DNA of 64,000 nucleotides from Aplidium turbinatum (GCA_918807975.1 OU964921.1:37846498-37910497), one strand, 5' to 3'. Positions 42,244 through 54,606 are shown, counted from the stretch's first letter. The notes: generated by a model from the letters alone, not told the origin. Made by a program: numbers and translations.

Positions 42244-44160
42244 TGAGCCAATGAATAAAAACACACGATACACAAATTGTTTGAATCACTCACGTTTAAG
42301 TTAATACGCAAATACAAAGGGCATGCAAAGAATGAACAACAATAAGAATAATACGCGACGATACATGACATTGTTACCATAGGTACACGCTAAAATGACG
42401 CTATATACAATTGTTGCGATAATAACTGACTGTTCTGGGCTCAGACAAGTGTTGACCACCGCAGACAGAACTAGGCTCAAACCCTAACACTTAGTGTTCT
42501 TTACGGGGCGAGGCACGAAATATCCCTCAACACGTAGTCTACTTTCACTTTCCCCGTACTCTCATCATAGTTGCAAACGGCAACTTCAGCTCTCCGAACC
42601 ACAGGCTTCTCTTTCCTAATTTGTGGGACCACCTCATGCACCCTCTCAAGTTGATACTTCCCACGTTTACCAATGTCTTGGAGAGAACTCACCACTACAA
42701 GTTGACCAGGCTCCAAATTCTCGGCCATTTTTAACCATTTTTTCCTGCCCTGAAGCCCTGGCTAGTAAAAATCTATCCATTTGCTTCAAAACTGATGAGA
42801 AAGTGCCAAATTGAACCGATAACCCTTCTTAATTGGTCACGATCATGTGATTGCTCAACAGCACAGTATGGGTCTAAGTATGGGGTCAACAGTGAGGCAG
42901 AAGTGATGACAGTAAAATCCCTAGGGTCGTCACTCAAAGGTACCAAAGGGCGTTCGTTCACGATCCGAACAGCACTGCTCGTGTACGTAAGCAGTTCAAT
43001 AAAATTGGGCTTGCGTATTGAAGTGTCCAAAATAAGAAAAAATGCAATTTTAAATTGTTTTACCATTGCCTCCAAGGCGCTACCTTGCGCTGGAGCATAC
43101 GGAGGTATAATTTTCCAGTTTATCTCCTTCTGTCTCAAGGCGTTGTGAAATTCAGCTGATTTTATCAACTCGGGTAACTTCTTAGATGCCGCCTGAAAGG
43201 TGCTTCCATTATCGGAATAGATAGCATTAACCTGCCCACGTAAATCTGTAAATCTTGTAAAAACAAGTAAAAGATCACTCAGCGACAATGACGTAACCAG
43301 CTCAACATGAATAGCGCGAGATGCCATACATGTGAACAAGAGTCCCCAAGCTTTTTTGTGACTCCTACCTTCAACAGAGGTTAAAGGTCCAAGATAGTCT
43401 GAGCCGCAATCAAAAAAGGGTTTCCTATGCGCAGTTGTACGGGACAAAGATAAATCAGACATGAGCTGCCTTATAGGCCGCGCTTTCTCAATCGCGCATA
43501 CACCACAGTCATTAAGATACCTCTTCACGGAGGCGTTACCATTAGCGATTCAAAACTTCTGTCGCGTAGACAACAAAGTGTGCTGTACTCCACAGTGCGC
43601 ATTTCGATTATGATGCGACAGTACAACAAGCCTAGTGAAGGGGTGTTTCGAAGGCAAAACGATCGGGTGCTTTGCTTTTATAGAGATCTCGGGAGAATTA
43701 CTTAAGCGCCCTTCAATGCGGATTACACCAGCGTCATCTACACAAGGTCTGTACTTTTTAAGTGAACGCAATTCTTTCAAGCGTTCCTTCTCACGTTGCG
43801 AAGCGCCAACACTACCCCGCTTTATCACTTCCTCAAGGGCATCCGGCGATCGTTTGGTCATTAAATGTACCACATCGCCATACACGCTCTTCTGAACAAA
43901 CTTCACAGCCAACTCTAAAGCACTGTTACGATAAGACGCGTCCAGTTTTGGCTTCACAAAGCTACGCTTTCTCGTTTTACAGTACAAAAATTCAATAGAA
44001 GCAACCAAATAAGCGATTCTCTTTTTCATAACATACAAAGAAGGTGCGGCCTCGATCAATCTGTGAAGGCCACCCTGTCCAACGTCGAGCGACTCCTCTT
44101 CGCCACGAAGATATAGGCTATGGACAGGTACTGAAGTGGCATTTTCTACCAGGGATACCT
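42244..44160 (-). mobile_element. BEL/Pao LTR retrotransposon fossil (3' part)
   Basis: Minus-strand pol remains include, in order, an HHCC-type zinc region (HHNRNAHCGVQHTLLS...CGVCAIEKARPI), an integrase core with FDCGSDYLGPLT, IYSDNGSTFQ and PAQGSALEAMVKQF, the BEL hallmark VNERPLVPLSDDPRD, and a DUF5641 tail (LEPGQLVVVSSLQDIGKRG). A probable 3' LTR starts TGTTAGGG at 42487 and runs down to about 42244. The 5' half is absent; the element is truncated and broken in at least two places. Confidence 0.8.
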
Positions 44161-44573
44161 AAACATTCAGGGATGCGAAACTACAAATACGAGGCGCCAA
44201 CTGAAGGTACGACGTTGTCGCAATAAAAGCCATTGCTTTTCTAAGCTATTTGCAAAGCCTGCAGTTACCATATAAGCACAATGATGATTAACGTTTTGCA
44301 ATATACAAGTGACTGACATCTTCTCTGTTTTATTTCCAACGTTTCGCATGTGTAAACGACTTGCATCTTCAGTTACGTTGTTAAAAAACAATTGTAAAAT
44401 CAAGAAATATGTAAAGTTCTATGATAAAATAACGCCAGCACATTAAATACAACGCATATCGACCAAATAAATTAGTTATTTCTAACGTTATGCAAATTCA
44501 AACGATTTCTATCTTTTCAAGTACTTTGTCAAAATTAATTGCAAACAACAAGGAATAAGTAGGAGCTTGCTAG
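44161..44573. other. Gene-free stretch
   Basis: No gene or bounded repeat recognised between the BEL remnant and the short LTR element. Confidence 0.35.
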
Positions 44574-45204
44574 TGTAATGTTACACAGACTTCGACAACT
44601 ACAACATGACTCCGACACTAAGTCGATTGAACTTATAATTATAATAACGTAATAAATGTCAGAATGTAAAAAGAATGGTGCAACACTGTCAAGGAAGCCT
44701 AAAGGCGACCAATTATGACGTCATGAAAAGCGCGCAAAGTAAAATGCGAGACACTGGTAAGGGCGAATTCCCACACACAATTATGAGTGCAACGGTGCGG
44801 TTCCAATACATTACATTTCCCTTTGTCTGAAGAAAGAAAGGAACTATCTATCGATACACAAACAGATTAAAATTATGGAGTGGAGTACACTATTAACTGC
44901 AGATGCAATAACGATGTCACGTTTACTACACAATTTTCCAGTGACTCAAAGTGAACAGCAAGCATTAAACTTATAGTTCGTATACTCTCGTTGTGCAAAC
45001 TCCGATAACAGCACAAGTCTACATTGTATGCATGATGCACAACACGAAATCTCCACGTATCACTATACATACAAAACGATTCAAGTTACACAAACACCAT
45101 ATCTATCAGGCGGCTTCACTATCCGGCCAGAACGGGTAGTACACGGTTCTGGCATATTATTTTTACATGGCACATTGGGCTCGTCGTTAAAATCATCTAC
45201 AGCA

Positions 45205-45325
45205 ACGTTTTCATCAGCATTCAGCAATAACGTTTTCATCAGCAGCAACGCTTTTATCAGCAATAACATTTTTATCAGCAGCAACGCTTTCATCAGCAAT
45301 AGCGTTTTCATCAGCAGCAACAAGT
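45205..45325 (-). repeat. 18-bp minisatellite inside the short LTR element
   Basis: About six copies of an 18-base unit (GTTTTCATCAGCAGCAAC and variants) in tandem. On the minus strand one frame reads as hexapeptides of the VAADEN/VIADKS type. Confidence 0.75.
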
Positions 45326-45654
45326 AGCTGCATTCTTCTAGATTTGACTGCGGGTATAATGGCCTAGACGTTCGGTGATTAGTTTTCCTACTATCACAAA
45401 AATTCGCAAATTTGAACGTTAACTCGACCATCTGCCTCCACTTTTTAAAATTCATCTCTGACTTTGTTGCTTGCATCGAATCCATCTCTGACACCATGTA
45501 ATGTTGCACAGACTTCGACAACTACAACATGACTCCGACACTAAGTCGATTGAACTTATAATTGTAATAATGTAATAAATGTCAGAATGTAAGAAGAAAT
45601 AGCACAACACTGTCAAGAAAGCCTAAAGGCGACCAATTATGACGTCATGAAAAG

Positions 45655-46576
45655 GGGTCCACGTCTTTTAGGCGCAGACAGTTAGGCGTCTGGATATTTA
45701 GGTGCGGAGCACTGTGGCGCCCGTTCATTTAGGTGCTATTCCTAGTAAAGTTTGCAGATTGTATCAGCTTGGCATGTAGGGCAATGCTTGTCACATATAA
45801 TGTTACATTGGTTAGAAACATATGTTGTTTTGTTAATGCGCGTGTGGAGATGAGGTGCCAGACAACGCTCTACTACTCTTGGTGTTAGCACATCTCCACA
45901 GGACATTTGCAATGCATCCTGAACACAGGTTGCAGCCAGATGGAACTTTACTTAATCTGTTATCTTTCGCAATTACTTTTACTCGGGATGGATTGGTCGA
46001 CTGGTCGTATTGCGAGTAGGCTACGTATGAGACAACGCTTTACAACATGAATAATAATACATTTCCATAGAGCATTATGAACCCTGCCTACAAGTTGCAA
46101 GCATAATGGTGCGACTTTGCTCGTTATTAAACCTAGTCGGGGTTTTGATGGAAAACTAAGTTAGGCTACTCTTCACTCAAGCCTACCACCCGCTTGAATA
46201 TAGACTACGGTATATTTTTTACTGATGTTTAGTGTACCGGTAGTTATTATTTGACTCACTAAAAGTGAACTCAGTTATGTTCGCAAACTTGAATAATTTA
46301 TTGATAAAGCTTTCGCCGCCGCAAACCTGGACTAACAACAAATAAGTGCCGAACACGCGCATTAAAAAACATTATGTTTTTCTGTTCAATACAACATTTT
46401 GTGTGAAAAGCATTGCCCTACATGCCAAGCTGATACAATCTGCAGACTTTACTAGGAATAGCACCTAAATGAACGGGCGCCACAGTGCTCCGCACCTAAA
46501 TATCCAGACGCCACAGACCACAGTGTGCGCGCCTATTTGACTGGCGCCTAACTGTCTGCGCCTAAAAGACTTGCTC
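45655..46576. mobile_element. Mutator-like element, 922 bp, with terminal inverted repeats of about 150 bp
   Basis: The left arm (GTCTTTTAGGCGCAGACAGT onward to about 45795) is repeated inverted at about 46402-46576, with an extra 35-bp duplication in the right arm. TCATGAAAAG at 45645-45654 and 46577-46586 is a 9-10 bp target duplication. Long repeats plus a 9-10 bp duplication fit Mutator-like elements. No transposase frame. It is inserted in the LTR at 45497-46671. Confidence 0.8.
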
Positions 46577-46752
46577 TCATGAAAAGCGCGTAAAGCAAAA
46601 CGCGGGACACTGGCAAGGGCGAATTCCCACACAAAATTAAGAGTGCAACGGTGCGGTTCCAATACATTACAACTAGTACCGGTAAAATAACCATAGACGT
46701 AGCAGGGGGGCGAAAGGGTCCGTGGCTTTCCTAAATTTCTAATTAATGTAAG

Positions 46753-49700
46753 TCATGATGCAGTTTTTGTACCACTGCCACTGGTAAGTTTTCGTACTTT
46801 CCGGGCCGTTTTCTCTGGTTCCTCACGTCCAGGTGCATTAAAACGTTTCAACTCATTTTTAGCAAAACAATTAAATGCTGTTTGAAGAATAAGTTCGACA
46901 TTTGAGTGGCCTGCAGAACACATCTGTTTGAATGCACCTCTGTAAACGTTCGACGCCTCCACTATCTTTTTCAGGGCTCGTATAAACACGGAGCGCTGGT
47001 TTGGTGCAGTCCACAACTTCTCTTTTGCATTATAATCAGATATCACTTCTGTTGGGACAGACAGACCACCTCGATTGGCAATTTCAAACAATTTCACATG
47101 CTCTTCAGATTCACATGTTGGGGCTGGGCAGTCATCACTTTTTACCAACAGAACTTTACAGGGCGAACACCGCCGTCTTCGGGATATACTTCTTGCAATG
47201 TAGCCACTCACAAAATATGCCACATTTGCATCTGTCTCCGACAAATCATCAAGTGTTACCTCTGAGAAAAACCTTTCGAGCCAAGAAACAATGGAGCTGT
47301 CTGCATTAATAAGCTTTCCGCTTCCCAGAGAAATAGAGTCAAGCGAACATAATTTGGATGCAGCCAGTATGCCATGTTGTTGAAGCAAACTCAACTTGCG
47401 TATTTTCTTTTCTGCCTCAAGCAGTTGCTTTATGGACATAAAAAAGTTTCCTCCACTAACCTGGCGGTACCACCCGAAACGGCCTTCGATTGGATCAGAG
47501 GTAAATTTTCCCGGTAACACATACTTCAATCCAATCTTGTCGTGCAAGTATTGAGCAAGTTCAGGCATTGCAGACATGGTTTGAATGCATGCTAGGAATG
47601 TTTGGTCTGTAAGCCCAGAAGTGCCGGATTGCTGCCATTTCACTAAAATATCCTTTGCTGACTTAAGAAAGCGTAAATTTGCAGGTTTTTCTTCTTCCGT
47701 TGAAGTGAACTTCATTGGCATGCACATCTCATCATTTTTTGCCATGCCTGAAATATATATATAAAAGTTGTTAAAAATAGTGAAGGCTGGTTAGAGTTCT
47801 AAAGTAAAGGTTCCCTGTATACCAAGTGCAAGGCCGTGTGCAATTTTGCATCTTTTAGTCTCAAAATTCAAAACATAATCAGATTGATTTTTCAATGAGC
47901 TTCTAAACTTACTCTGTAAGTAACAACTAGGTCATTTGTACAAAAAAGTAATAAAATTCTAGGAAAAAATCCAAATGTTTTACTTCAATTGCAAAAAATC
48001 TTTGTGCAGCTTTCTAAAAAGTTGTGCATAAACTGTACAGAAAATATGCCCAGAGAAAACTAGTAACCTGTGCCGACGTGCCGTAACGACTGGCTATATT
48101 TAAAAATATTAATCACACTTGGAAAATATACCTTTGAATGGTGTTTTGACAGACATCACCTTCCAAACATTGCAGATGAATTGGAGAAATTTGGCAGTTT
48201 CCTTAAAGCCCGGATTGGTGTCAGCATACATAAGAAGTCCATTTACGGTGGATTCACTAAACACACCTGCAAGTGAAAAACCAAAATTATATATATATAT
48301 GAATTGCAACTGCTGCAATCAATTTCTGGATTATATATATATGATACAATAAATCAAATATAGTTATTATTATTTGAAGCCTTTACAAATTGTTTCACCT
48401 ATCGGATCATCAGAAGGTCTTATTCAAATAGAATCTATTTGAATAAGACCTTCTGATGATCCGATAGGTGAAACAATTTGTAAAGGCTTCAAATAATAAT
48501 AACTATATTTGATTTAATTCGCTCTGCTTTGCCTTTTTGCTTGGCATTGAGCACTTTTTGTAGTATTAATAGTTTTCATTGTTTTATGATACAATAAATA
48601 TATAATGTAATTTTCTTATACAAACTAAAACAAGTTAGATGACTAAATAATGTGAAAATGTAGCCTGCATAGGGTTGAAGGATCAACTGAAGATCCCGTG
48701 ACCATTTTCTGGGGGAGAGGGAAGTTAAGTTTGAGTCAACCTTTGTAGGGGCGATCATCATCACTCCAAAGGACCGGGGAGGATCTTCATTTGAGCCCTG
48801 CTTACAAAAGCTACTGTACTTACTTAAAGCGTGTAGAGGTGAGGTGCGGGCAATATTGCTTGGGTTAAGTGATGCCTTCTTCAGTGCAAATGCTACTTTC
48901 AGAGGTTTATGCTCTTCAAGAGTGTACAAGCGCTTTATATGTGCAAATTCAGCTGTGCATTGCTCTCCCAAAATATGTTCAGCACCAGAAATATGAGGAA
49001 TGTGGAATCGCTTCTTATTCACAAAATTGTTAAAAATGTTTTTAAAGTTGTGGGTGAAGTCAAACAAGAGAAATAAACGCTCTCCATTCCTTGAAGGGTG
49101 TGCAATGCTGTTTGAGAGCTTATTGCTTCCACATAAATCCATAAACTACTTCCTGAAAATGCATAACCCATTATAAATCACACATAAATTTTAGCATGTA
49201 ATATTAAACCAGTTTCATTCAATAGACAAGATGTTTCAAAAAACGTGACACCACTTCTTTCAATCGAGGTTGTTTCAGTTTTGTCAGCCAAAAAAAAAAA
49301 CTGGCGAAAAACAGTTTGCAATAAACTTGTAACTTTTCTCCATATTGGGACTTTAGTGCAGAAATTGTTTGTATAAAAACTATTACATTTTAACCATTTG
49401 CAGTCCAATTTTTTTGCAAAAAATTTTCAGATATCATAAAACCGGTTGGACTTTGATTGAATGTGAAAACAATAGCCTAATGCTTTAGCATGTTATTATA
49501 AAATGATAATCAAGGTTTAACAACAATTCTGAACAGCATTTCTTCTATTTTCACATTTTTAAAAATTCTGTTTTATGGACGGGTTGTGAAAAACAATATT
49601 GAAATAGGATTAAAATATAATACGTGACAGGGTGTTTAAAAAAATCTGACACCATTTACCTTTGAAATGTATTGAAATCATTGTTGTAAAAAAACCCATA

Positions 49701-51204
49701 AACATAGGATTTTTCACAACCTTGATTTTAATACATATTAAAGGTTAATGGTGTTAAATTTTTGAAACACCCTGTAATCCTATTAAATTTGCTATAGATA
49801 GTTGTCATCAAGCATATTATAAGCTTACCTATTGCACACATGATTGTCAACAGATATAGCAACAACAAAGAAAATTTCATCTAGAGATTGCATCACTTTG
49901 TTAAAGAAGGTTCGAAGCAGCTGTGTACTTATCTTTTCAATTGGCACCAGGCACACAACATCTTTATATTTTTTACATACTGATTGCACCATAAATGTCA
50001 ACACGGTTTTCGCTCGTTGGCCTTCCTCTGTTAATCCAATGAAAGCGCCATTGCAATATTCAACCCTTTGTGCAGTGTATACCTCATCAATAAGCAAGGT
50101 TACCATTTTTTCTCCTTCAGATAAGTCGACAGTTCGTTGCTTCAGGTATTGCAAATCTATAGATTTAGTCTCTACATTACAATCACTCGAAACTTGCTGA
50201 AGTCTTCTGACTGATGGCAGTATAAAAAACTCACTAAGCTTTTTGTATAGTGAGTTGCTAGTGAGCTGCCACAGAAACGACATGGTTAGTAACCTGGGTG
50301 AATACCGTCGGCCATTTTTATCTATGTACAACAACTGAAGTTGCTCGGACACAAATTGAATTAGGGGTAAACCTTCATCTTGGCTTTCGTTTTCTTCCAG
50401 GTTTGCTTTGCATTGCTCAAGGGCTGCAACAGCCGACTTGGCAAAAGTCTTACTATTGTTACCACTTGGTGATTCTATAAGGTTTTTGCAGAATGCCAGA
50501 ATATTGCAAAGCTCTGATACTTTGCTTAATGAATCGGAGCTCATCAGATGCTGAAATGTTTCTTGTGGCACAGAAATAGAACATACAAATGCATGCACAT
50601 CTAAAGTTTCCCCTACCACCAAAAATGCCATTAACTGAGGAGAAATGTGGCTGCCATTGTTATATGTTATAAAGTGGAATTCCAAAGAAGATTCTTTTAA
50701 CAATTTGATATATCCAGAAGGAATAACCACTTCATTGAGTTTATCTTTTAAAGAACCCAAATCACAACAAGAGTCTTGCAACAGAAATTCTTCATTTTGA
50801 TCTTGAAGTTTAGCTTTGTCTTTTTTCAGTCTTTCTGTGGCAGTTGCAGCAGAAGTTGAGCGCTTTACTGGAGCCGGTTTTGTCAGATAGTGAGGCAGGC
50901 CAGCAAAAATGCGAGGCACAGCTGATGGCTTCAACCGTAGCTGATTAAGTTTCGCAGACTCTCTGCGTTGTTGGCGATCTAAGTGGCTATCGATTGATGT
51001 TGTTTCAAAATCATCTCCGTAGAAATGCTTACCACAAATTCTTGTGTGTGGTGTCACAGTTAAATTTTCCCTGGATATAGCTCTAATCCAAGCCTTACGC
51101 AATTCAGGATCTGCTGGAAATCGAAACATTGAAACTTTTTCCCCAGTTCTTTTAAACGCACGATTACCAACTTTGCACCCTGGAGCACAACAATAGTATC
51201 CCAT
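46753..51204 (-). CDS. P-element/THAP9-type transposase gene, four exons, one in-frame stop
   Basis: Exons by splice sites and phase: 49829-51204, 48824-49152, 48132-48266, 46753-47747. The N-terminal THAP domain is complete (MGYYCCAPGCK, FRFPADPELRKAWI, RICGKHFYGDDF). The catalytic region includes TLLIDEVYTAQRVEYCNG and FVVAISVDNHVCNR. Exon 2 has NGERLFLLFDFTHNFKNI and KVAFALKKASLNPSNI, exon 3 VFSESTVNGLLMYAD, exon 4 YVLPGKFTSDPIEGRFGWYR and a Cys motif RRRRCSPCKV. Total about 940 residues, close to THAP9 (about 900). Only one defect is visible: reading straight through the exon 1/2 junction gives R-K-stop (TAG at 49146-49148). An alternative acceptor just after that TAG would change the phase. 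No terminal inverted repeats were found, so mobile copy and host-captured gene are both possible. Confidence 0.85.
48340..48599. mobile_element. Insertion with a perfect 165-bp palindrome, flanked by 15-bp direct repeats
   Basis: TATGATACAATAAAT occurs at 48340-48354 and 48585-48599. Between them, 48351-48432 and 48434-48515 are perfectly complementary 82-base arms with one base at the centre. A 70-base unique tail follows (48516-48584). The 15-bp duplication is of the length made by retroposition or by a Mutator/foldback process. It sits in the intron between exons 2 and 3 of the P-element-type gene. Confidence 0.8.
49628..49774. mobile_element. Mariner-like MITE, 147 bp
   Basis: The left CAGGGTGTTTAAAAAAATCT and the inverted right CAGGGTGTTTCAAAAATTTA, with further pairing through ACACCATT and ACCTTT, form arms of about 50 bases. 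TA borders the right end; the left is TGA. CAGGGTGTTTC ends are typical of mariner MITEs. It lies in intron 1 of the P-element-type gene. Confidence 0.7.
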
Positions 51205-52342
51205 ATTGCATAAAAAATCTTATAATACTGGAGCAGAATTTCACCTTGAACTGTAATATTGTACAAGTAGAAAAGCTATAAATAAACAGAATTACTGTTT
51301 TAGGGAGTTACCGTACCGTACAATAGGGTAAGCAAAATTGTAATGTTGCAAAATTGTATGTTTTGGTTAATAAATAGCATTAATAATTTCTATTCTACAG
51401 CACATAACATAAATGTGTTTTGCAAAGAATGCAACCTATTTCGTCCCTGAACAATTCGTACTCTGATTTTGTCCTCTGAAATCGGGGTACGAAGTGTTCA
51501 AGGGACGAAATAGGTTGCACCCTTTTGCAAAGCTCTATATTTGGTTAGTTAGGCTATAGTATATAGGCCTACAGTATTACATAATGATTAAAATACAGTA
51601 GGCAATCATTTTTTAATACCAGATTAACCTCAATGTCTCTTTGCAAAATTGGACAGTTAGGCCTGACACCACTACACATCTGTTTTCATGTGCCACTTAT
51701 CAGTAACTTTTAGAAAGGGTTAGGCTTCATGCATAAAATAGTCAGTTAGAGTCAGGTAATCTACTCCTTCTTGAATAATACTGATTTTAACACTAACCAC
51801 ACAGTGAACACCCTTAGTTATAAACCAATTGTAACATTAAAATATATTTCTACTCACGGGCTGCAATGTCTCTGTAAATTGGCCTTACAATTTAACTAAA
51901 ATATACAGTAGCCCACAGATCAGGTTAATCACCGATAACCGTAGACTATTGATTTCCTGTGGTCACTGACTGCTAGTGCTGAGTGCTGAGTACTGTGCAA
52001 ATGTGCCATCACTGATCACTCATCACTGCCATGTGTGAGTGTACCGTCAGTTGGCGTCAAAAATGATCACTAGGGGCGTAGTTGCGCATCCCGTACTGTT
52101 TTGGTATCCCTGTTTTCTACAAATGGAATTTCTTCACACTGGTAGAAAAGACTAGAACCATATAATTATGCATCTGGTACAACAAGTCAAGCTCTGTACC
52201 AAGGCTCAAACATAACATCTTGTTAAAACATAATCAAATTAATCATCTGACGAATAACCTTTCTTCAATAACTTTAGCATCCACCACATGCCTAGCAGAG
52301 GTGAACAAAGTCAATTTTTTTTACTCGGGATCCGCTCCTCCT
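51205..52342. other. Upstream flank of the P-element-type gene
   Basis: No TATA box or transposon end could be fixed. It holds the palindromic MITE at 51418-51533 and otherwise nothing recognised. Confidence 0.35.
51418..51533. mobile_element. Foldback MITE, about 116 bp
   Basis: The arms TGCAACCTATTTCGTCCCTG (about 51430) and CAGG-type complement AAGGGACGAAATAGGTTGCA (about 51499), extended by TTTTGCAAAG at the outside and TTCGTAC/GTACGAA inside, pair over about 45 bases. There is a short unpaired centre. Confidence 0.75.
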
Positions 52343-52390
52343 CAGGGGCGGATTTACCTATGGCGCCGCGGCGCCCCCTAAAATTCCAAT
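52343..52390 (+). repeat. Isolated hAT terminus
   Basis: CAGGGGCGGATTTACC followed by a GGCGCCGCGGCGCC palindrome is a typical hAT 5' end, similar to 36230. No partner end was found downstream, so it is a truncated copy. Confidence 0.5.
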
Positions 52391-53432
52391 TTATTTTTTT
52401 ATTTAAAGAAAATGAAGGGGTGTACCAGCAAACATCTATAGGATTGGCCCATGATACAAGAGAAGGATCCCCAGAGGATACAAAGACATTCTTTTTGAGT
52501 CAATAATACTTTTAAAGAAATAAAAAAGAGTCAAAAGGCATGTAAATTTCACTCTGTGTGGAGCTACATGTACTTGAGAGGTTAACTGTTATTTTTTTAT
52601 TCACTTATTTTTTTATGTCTTAAAATTTTTTCTGCCATTCCAATTTCGTCTTGCTCAGCTGAAAGATCGTTTTCCGCTCTGAAATTGCTAAAAACAAAAA
52701 TACGTAGTTGCATGCGTCAAGAAAGGATGTCCAGTTTATTGATCACATACTGCAACATGTATCGGTTACGTCAGACGAAATCTTAGACGAGTTCGCAAAA
52801 GGTGACAGAAAACTGTTGTTATGAACAAAACTGTGTTTTATTATTTAACGTTGATAGATCGGCTAATCCCATTTTGTTTTCGAGAAACTTGTGTATACAT
52901 AAAAAGAAACTTTTTTTAACTCAAGTTTAAACAATATAATGCATGGTAGCAATCCAGATTTAATGGCAGTTTAGGCAGAGAGATAGGATGGAATGCCATA
53001 CATCGACTTTTTGGACAGTAAAGCTGGATCTGGTCTTGAACACATCTCTGCTAAATTTATTACGTATTTTATTCAAAACATTTTTGTGATCGAATTACTT
53101 GTTTGAGGAAATCTAATGTCATTTTTATACGTTCTTACAAATTACAATTAGCCTACATATTGAGACATTTTTGCAACATTATAAGCATGAATAGTTTAAT
53201 CGTATTGTTCTTTTGCTCAATTGCATCATTGTCAGTTCACAATATTTTGTTTTGCTGATAGGGCATAGGCTCGATTTCGCTTATTCTACAAAATAGAAAT
53301 AGTAGACTCTTATTGCTGCAAGCGCTTTGTTCATATTTGAATTATTTTTTTATTCGCAATATCTTAACTGAGTACCACTCACTTGTATTAAGTAGGCTAC
53401 ACCTAGGCCTCACCGTTTGAATGTTTTTTATA
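52391..53432. other. Gene-free stretch
   Basis: Nothing recognised except the inverted copy (52563-52605) of the 16500-16543 repeat. Confidence 0.35.
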
Positions 53433-53730
53433 CAGTAGAATTCGCCTATAATGGCACCTCTAGGGGATTTGCAAAAACTGACGTTATAGCCGAATTGACG
53501 TTATAGACGAACTACCGCAAACTATTCCAAAACTGTCTTTTGATTAAAGAAAGAGGTGTATAGTCCAGTCAGGTTTACTGTGTACAACCAAACTGACAAA
53601 AGTCATGCAGAAAATACAGTAAACAAAGAAATTGTTTAAAAAACAATAACCTACAGCCAGTGCCGGTCTTAGGGTATTGCAGGCCCTGTGCGGAATATGT
53701 TTTGCGGGCCCCAAGGACAATGATCCAATT

Positions 53731-54606
53731 CAGTAACGTATTTAGAAACGGGAGGGGGGTGTTGACGGCCGGCAGGCGAAGCCTGACGACGTGCTCGCCG
53801 AAGGCGACACCCAGCAGCGGGGGGTCTGGGAGGCCTCCCCCAGAAAATTTTGAAAAATTACTTTGAATTTGGTGCATTCTGAGAGCATGTTCAACAAAAA
53901 TTTGGGTATGAATATTACTGTAAAATGGTGCTGTCTGGTGGCATAGCGAAAGGATAAGATCATGTTTTCTTGGGCATTTTTCAGAAATAAAGCTAAGTCT
54001 CTATGTTTTCTTGTTGCTAATTCCTGGCTGAGATATTTGAAGGTTTGGTAACTAGCTCTTTTAATGTAGTTTCATTTAAAATTAGGCAAATTTTGTTTTA
54101 GAGACATAGGTTGATTGCTTTTTTGCCAGATTATTACAGTTTTATTATTGATTAATTTTGTCCTTGGTTGATCAAAAAACAATCTTATTCCGGTAAGCCA
54201 CCAAGTTTTATGCTTTAAAGTTAACCCAAAGTTTAGAAAATGTAAACAGACGCCATACATCTCGATGAGTATCAGACAAAAGGCTTTAAGACACTAGACA
54301 GTGAACTTACTTCATTTCTGATATATTCAAGTTTTGTATAACGAACCACTGTAATCAGCTATATATAAAAGATCAGTGCAATTTTTCACAGCTGTGGATA
54401 TTGCAGTGTTTCCATGGACTGTACGAGTTAGCTGCAGACTACTATGGATACTAAACAGCTGTAGAGCATTAAGATCCTATACCATACTAATTTAGTGTTG
54501 ATTAGAAAGCACAAAAGACTGAAAGCATAATTTTCAATATCGTGACATCACACGCGTTCCAAGGGGGGAGGTGTAACTCCCAAACTCTCACTTGGCTACG
54601 CTACTG
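53731..54606. mobile_element. Nested hAT element, 876 bp
   Basis: The ends CAGTAACGTATTT and GGCTACGCTACTG are flanked by a perfect 8-bp duplication ATCCAATT (53723-53730 and 54607-54614). It shares the GGGGGGTCTGGGAGGCCTCC block and following A-rich stretch with 31694-32850. It is inserted just 74 bases inside the hAT at 53657. Confidence 0.9.

Larger units (their letters stand above)
44574..46671 (-). mobile_element. Short non-autonomous LTR retrotransposon fossil
   Basis: The LTRs at 44574-44815 and 45497-46671 (the latter enlarged by a transposon) start TGTAATG and end CATTACA. CTAG flanks both outer ends, a likely target duplication. On the minus strand the PBS-like TGGTGTCAGAGATGG follows the 45497 LTR and the purine tract AAAGGGAAA precedes the 44815 LTR. 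The interior (44816-45496) is only 681 bp and keeps just small pieces, including a TRSGRIVKPPDRYG tail. LTR divergence is about 7 percent by eye, an old copy. Family (BEL or Gypsy) unclear. Confidence 0.8.

Noticed and set aside
42773-44059. Host transposase-derived integrase gene
   Set aside because: The DUF5641 tail, integrase style and adjacent LTR-like sequence identify a BEL/Pao fossil instead.
45081-45521. 146-aa protein with Leu/Lys repeats
   Set aside because: It is the interior of a short LTR element read through its 18-bp minisatellite.
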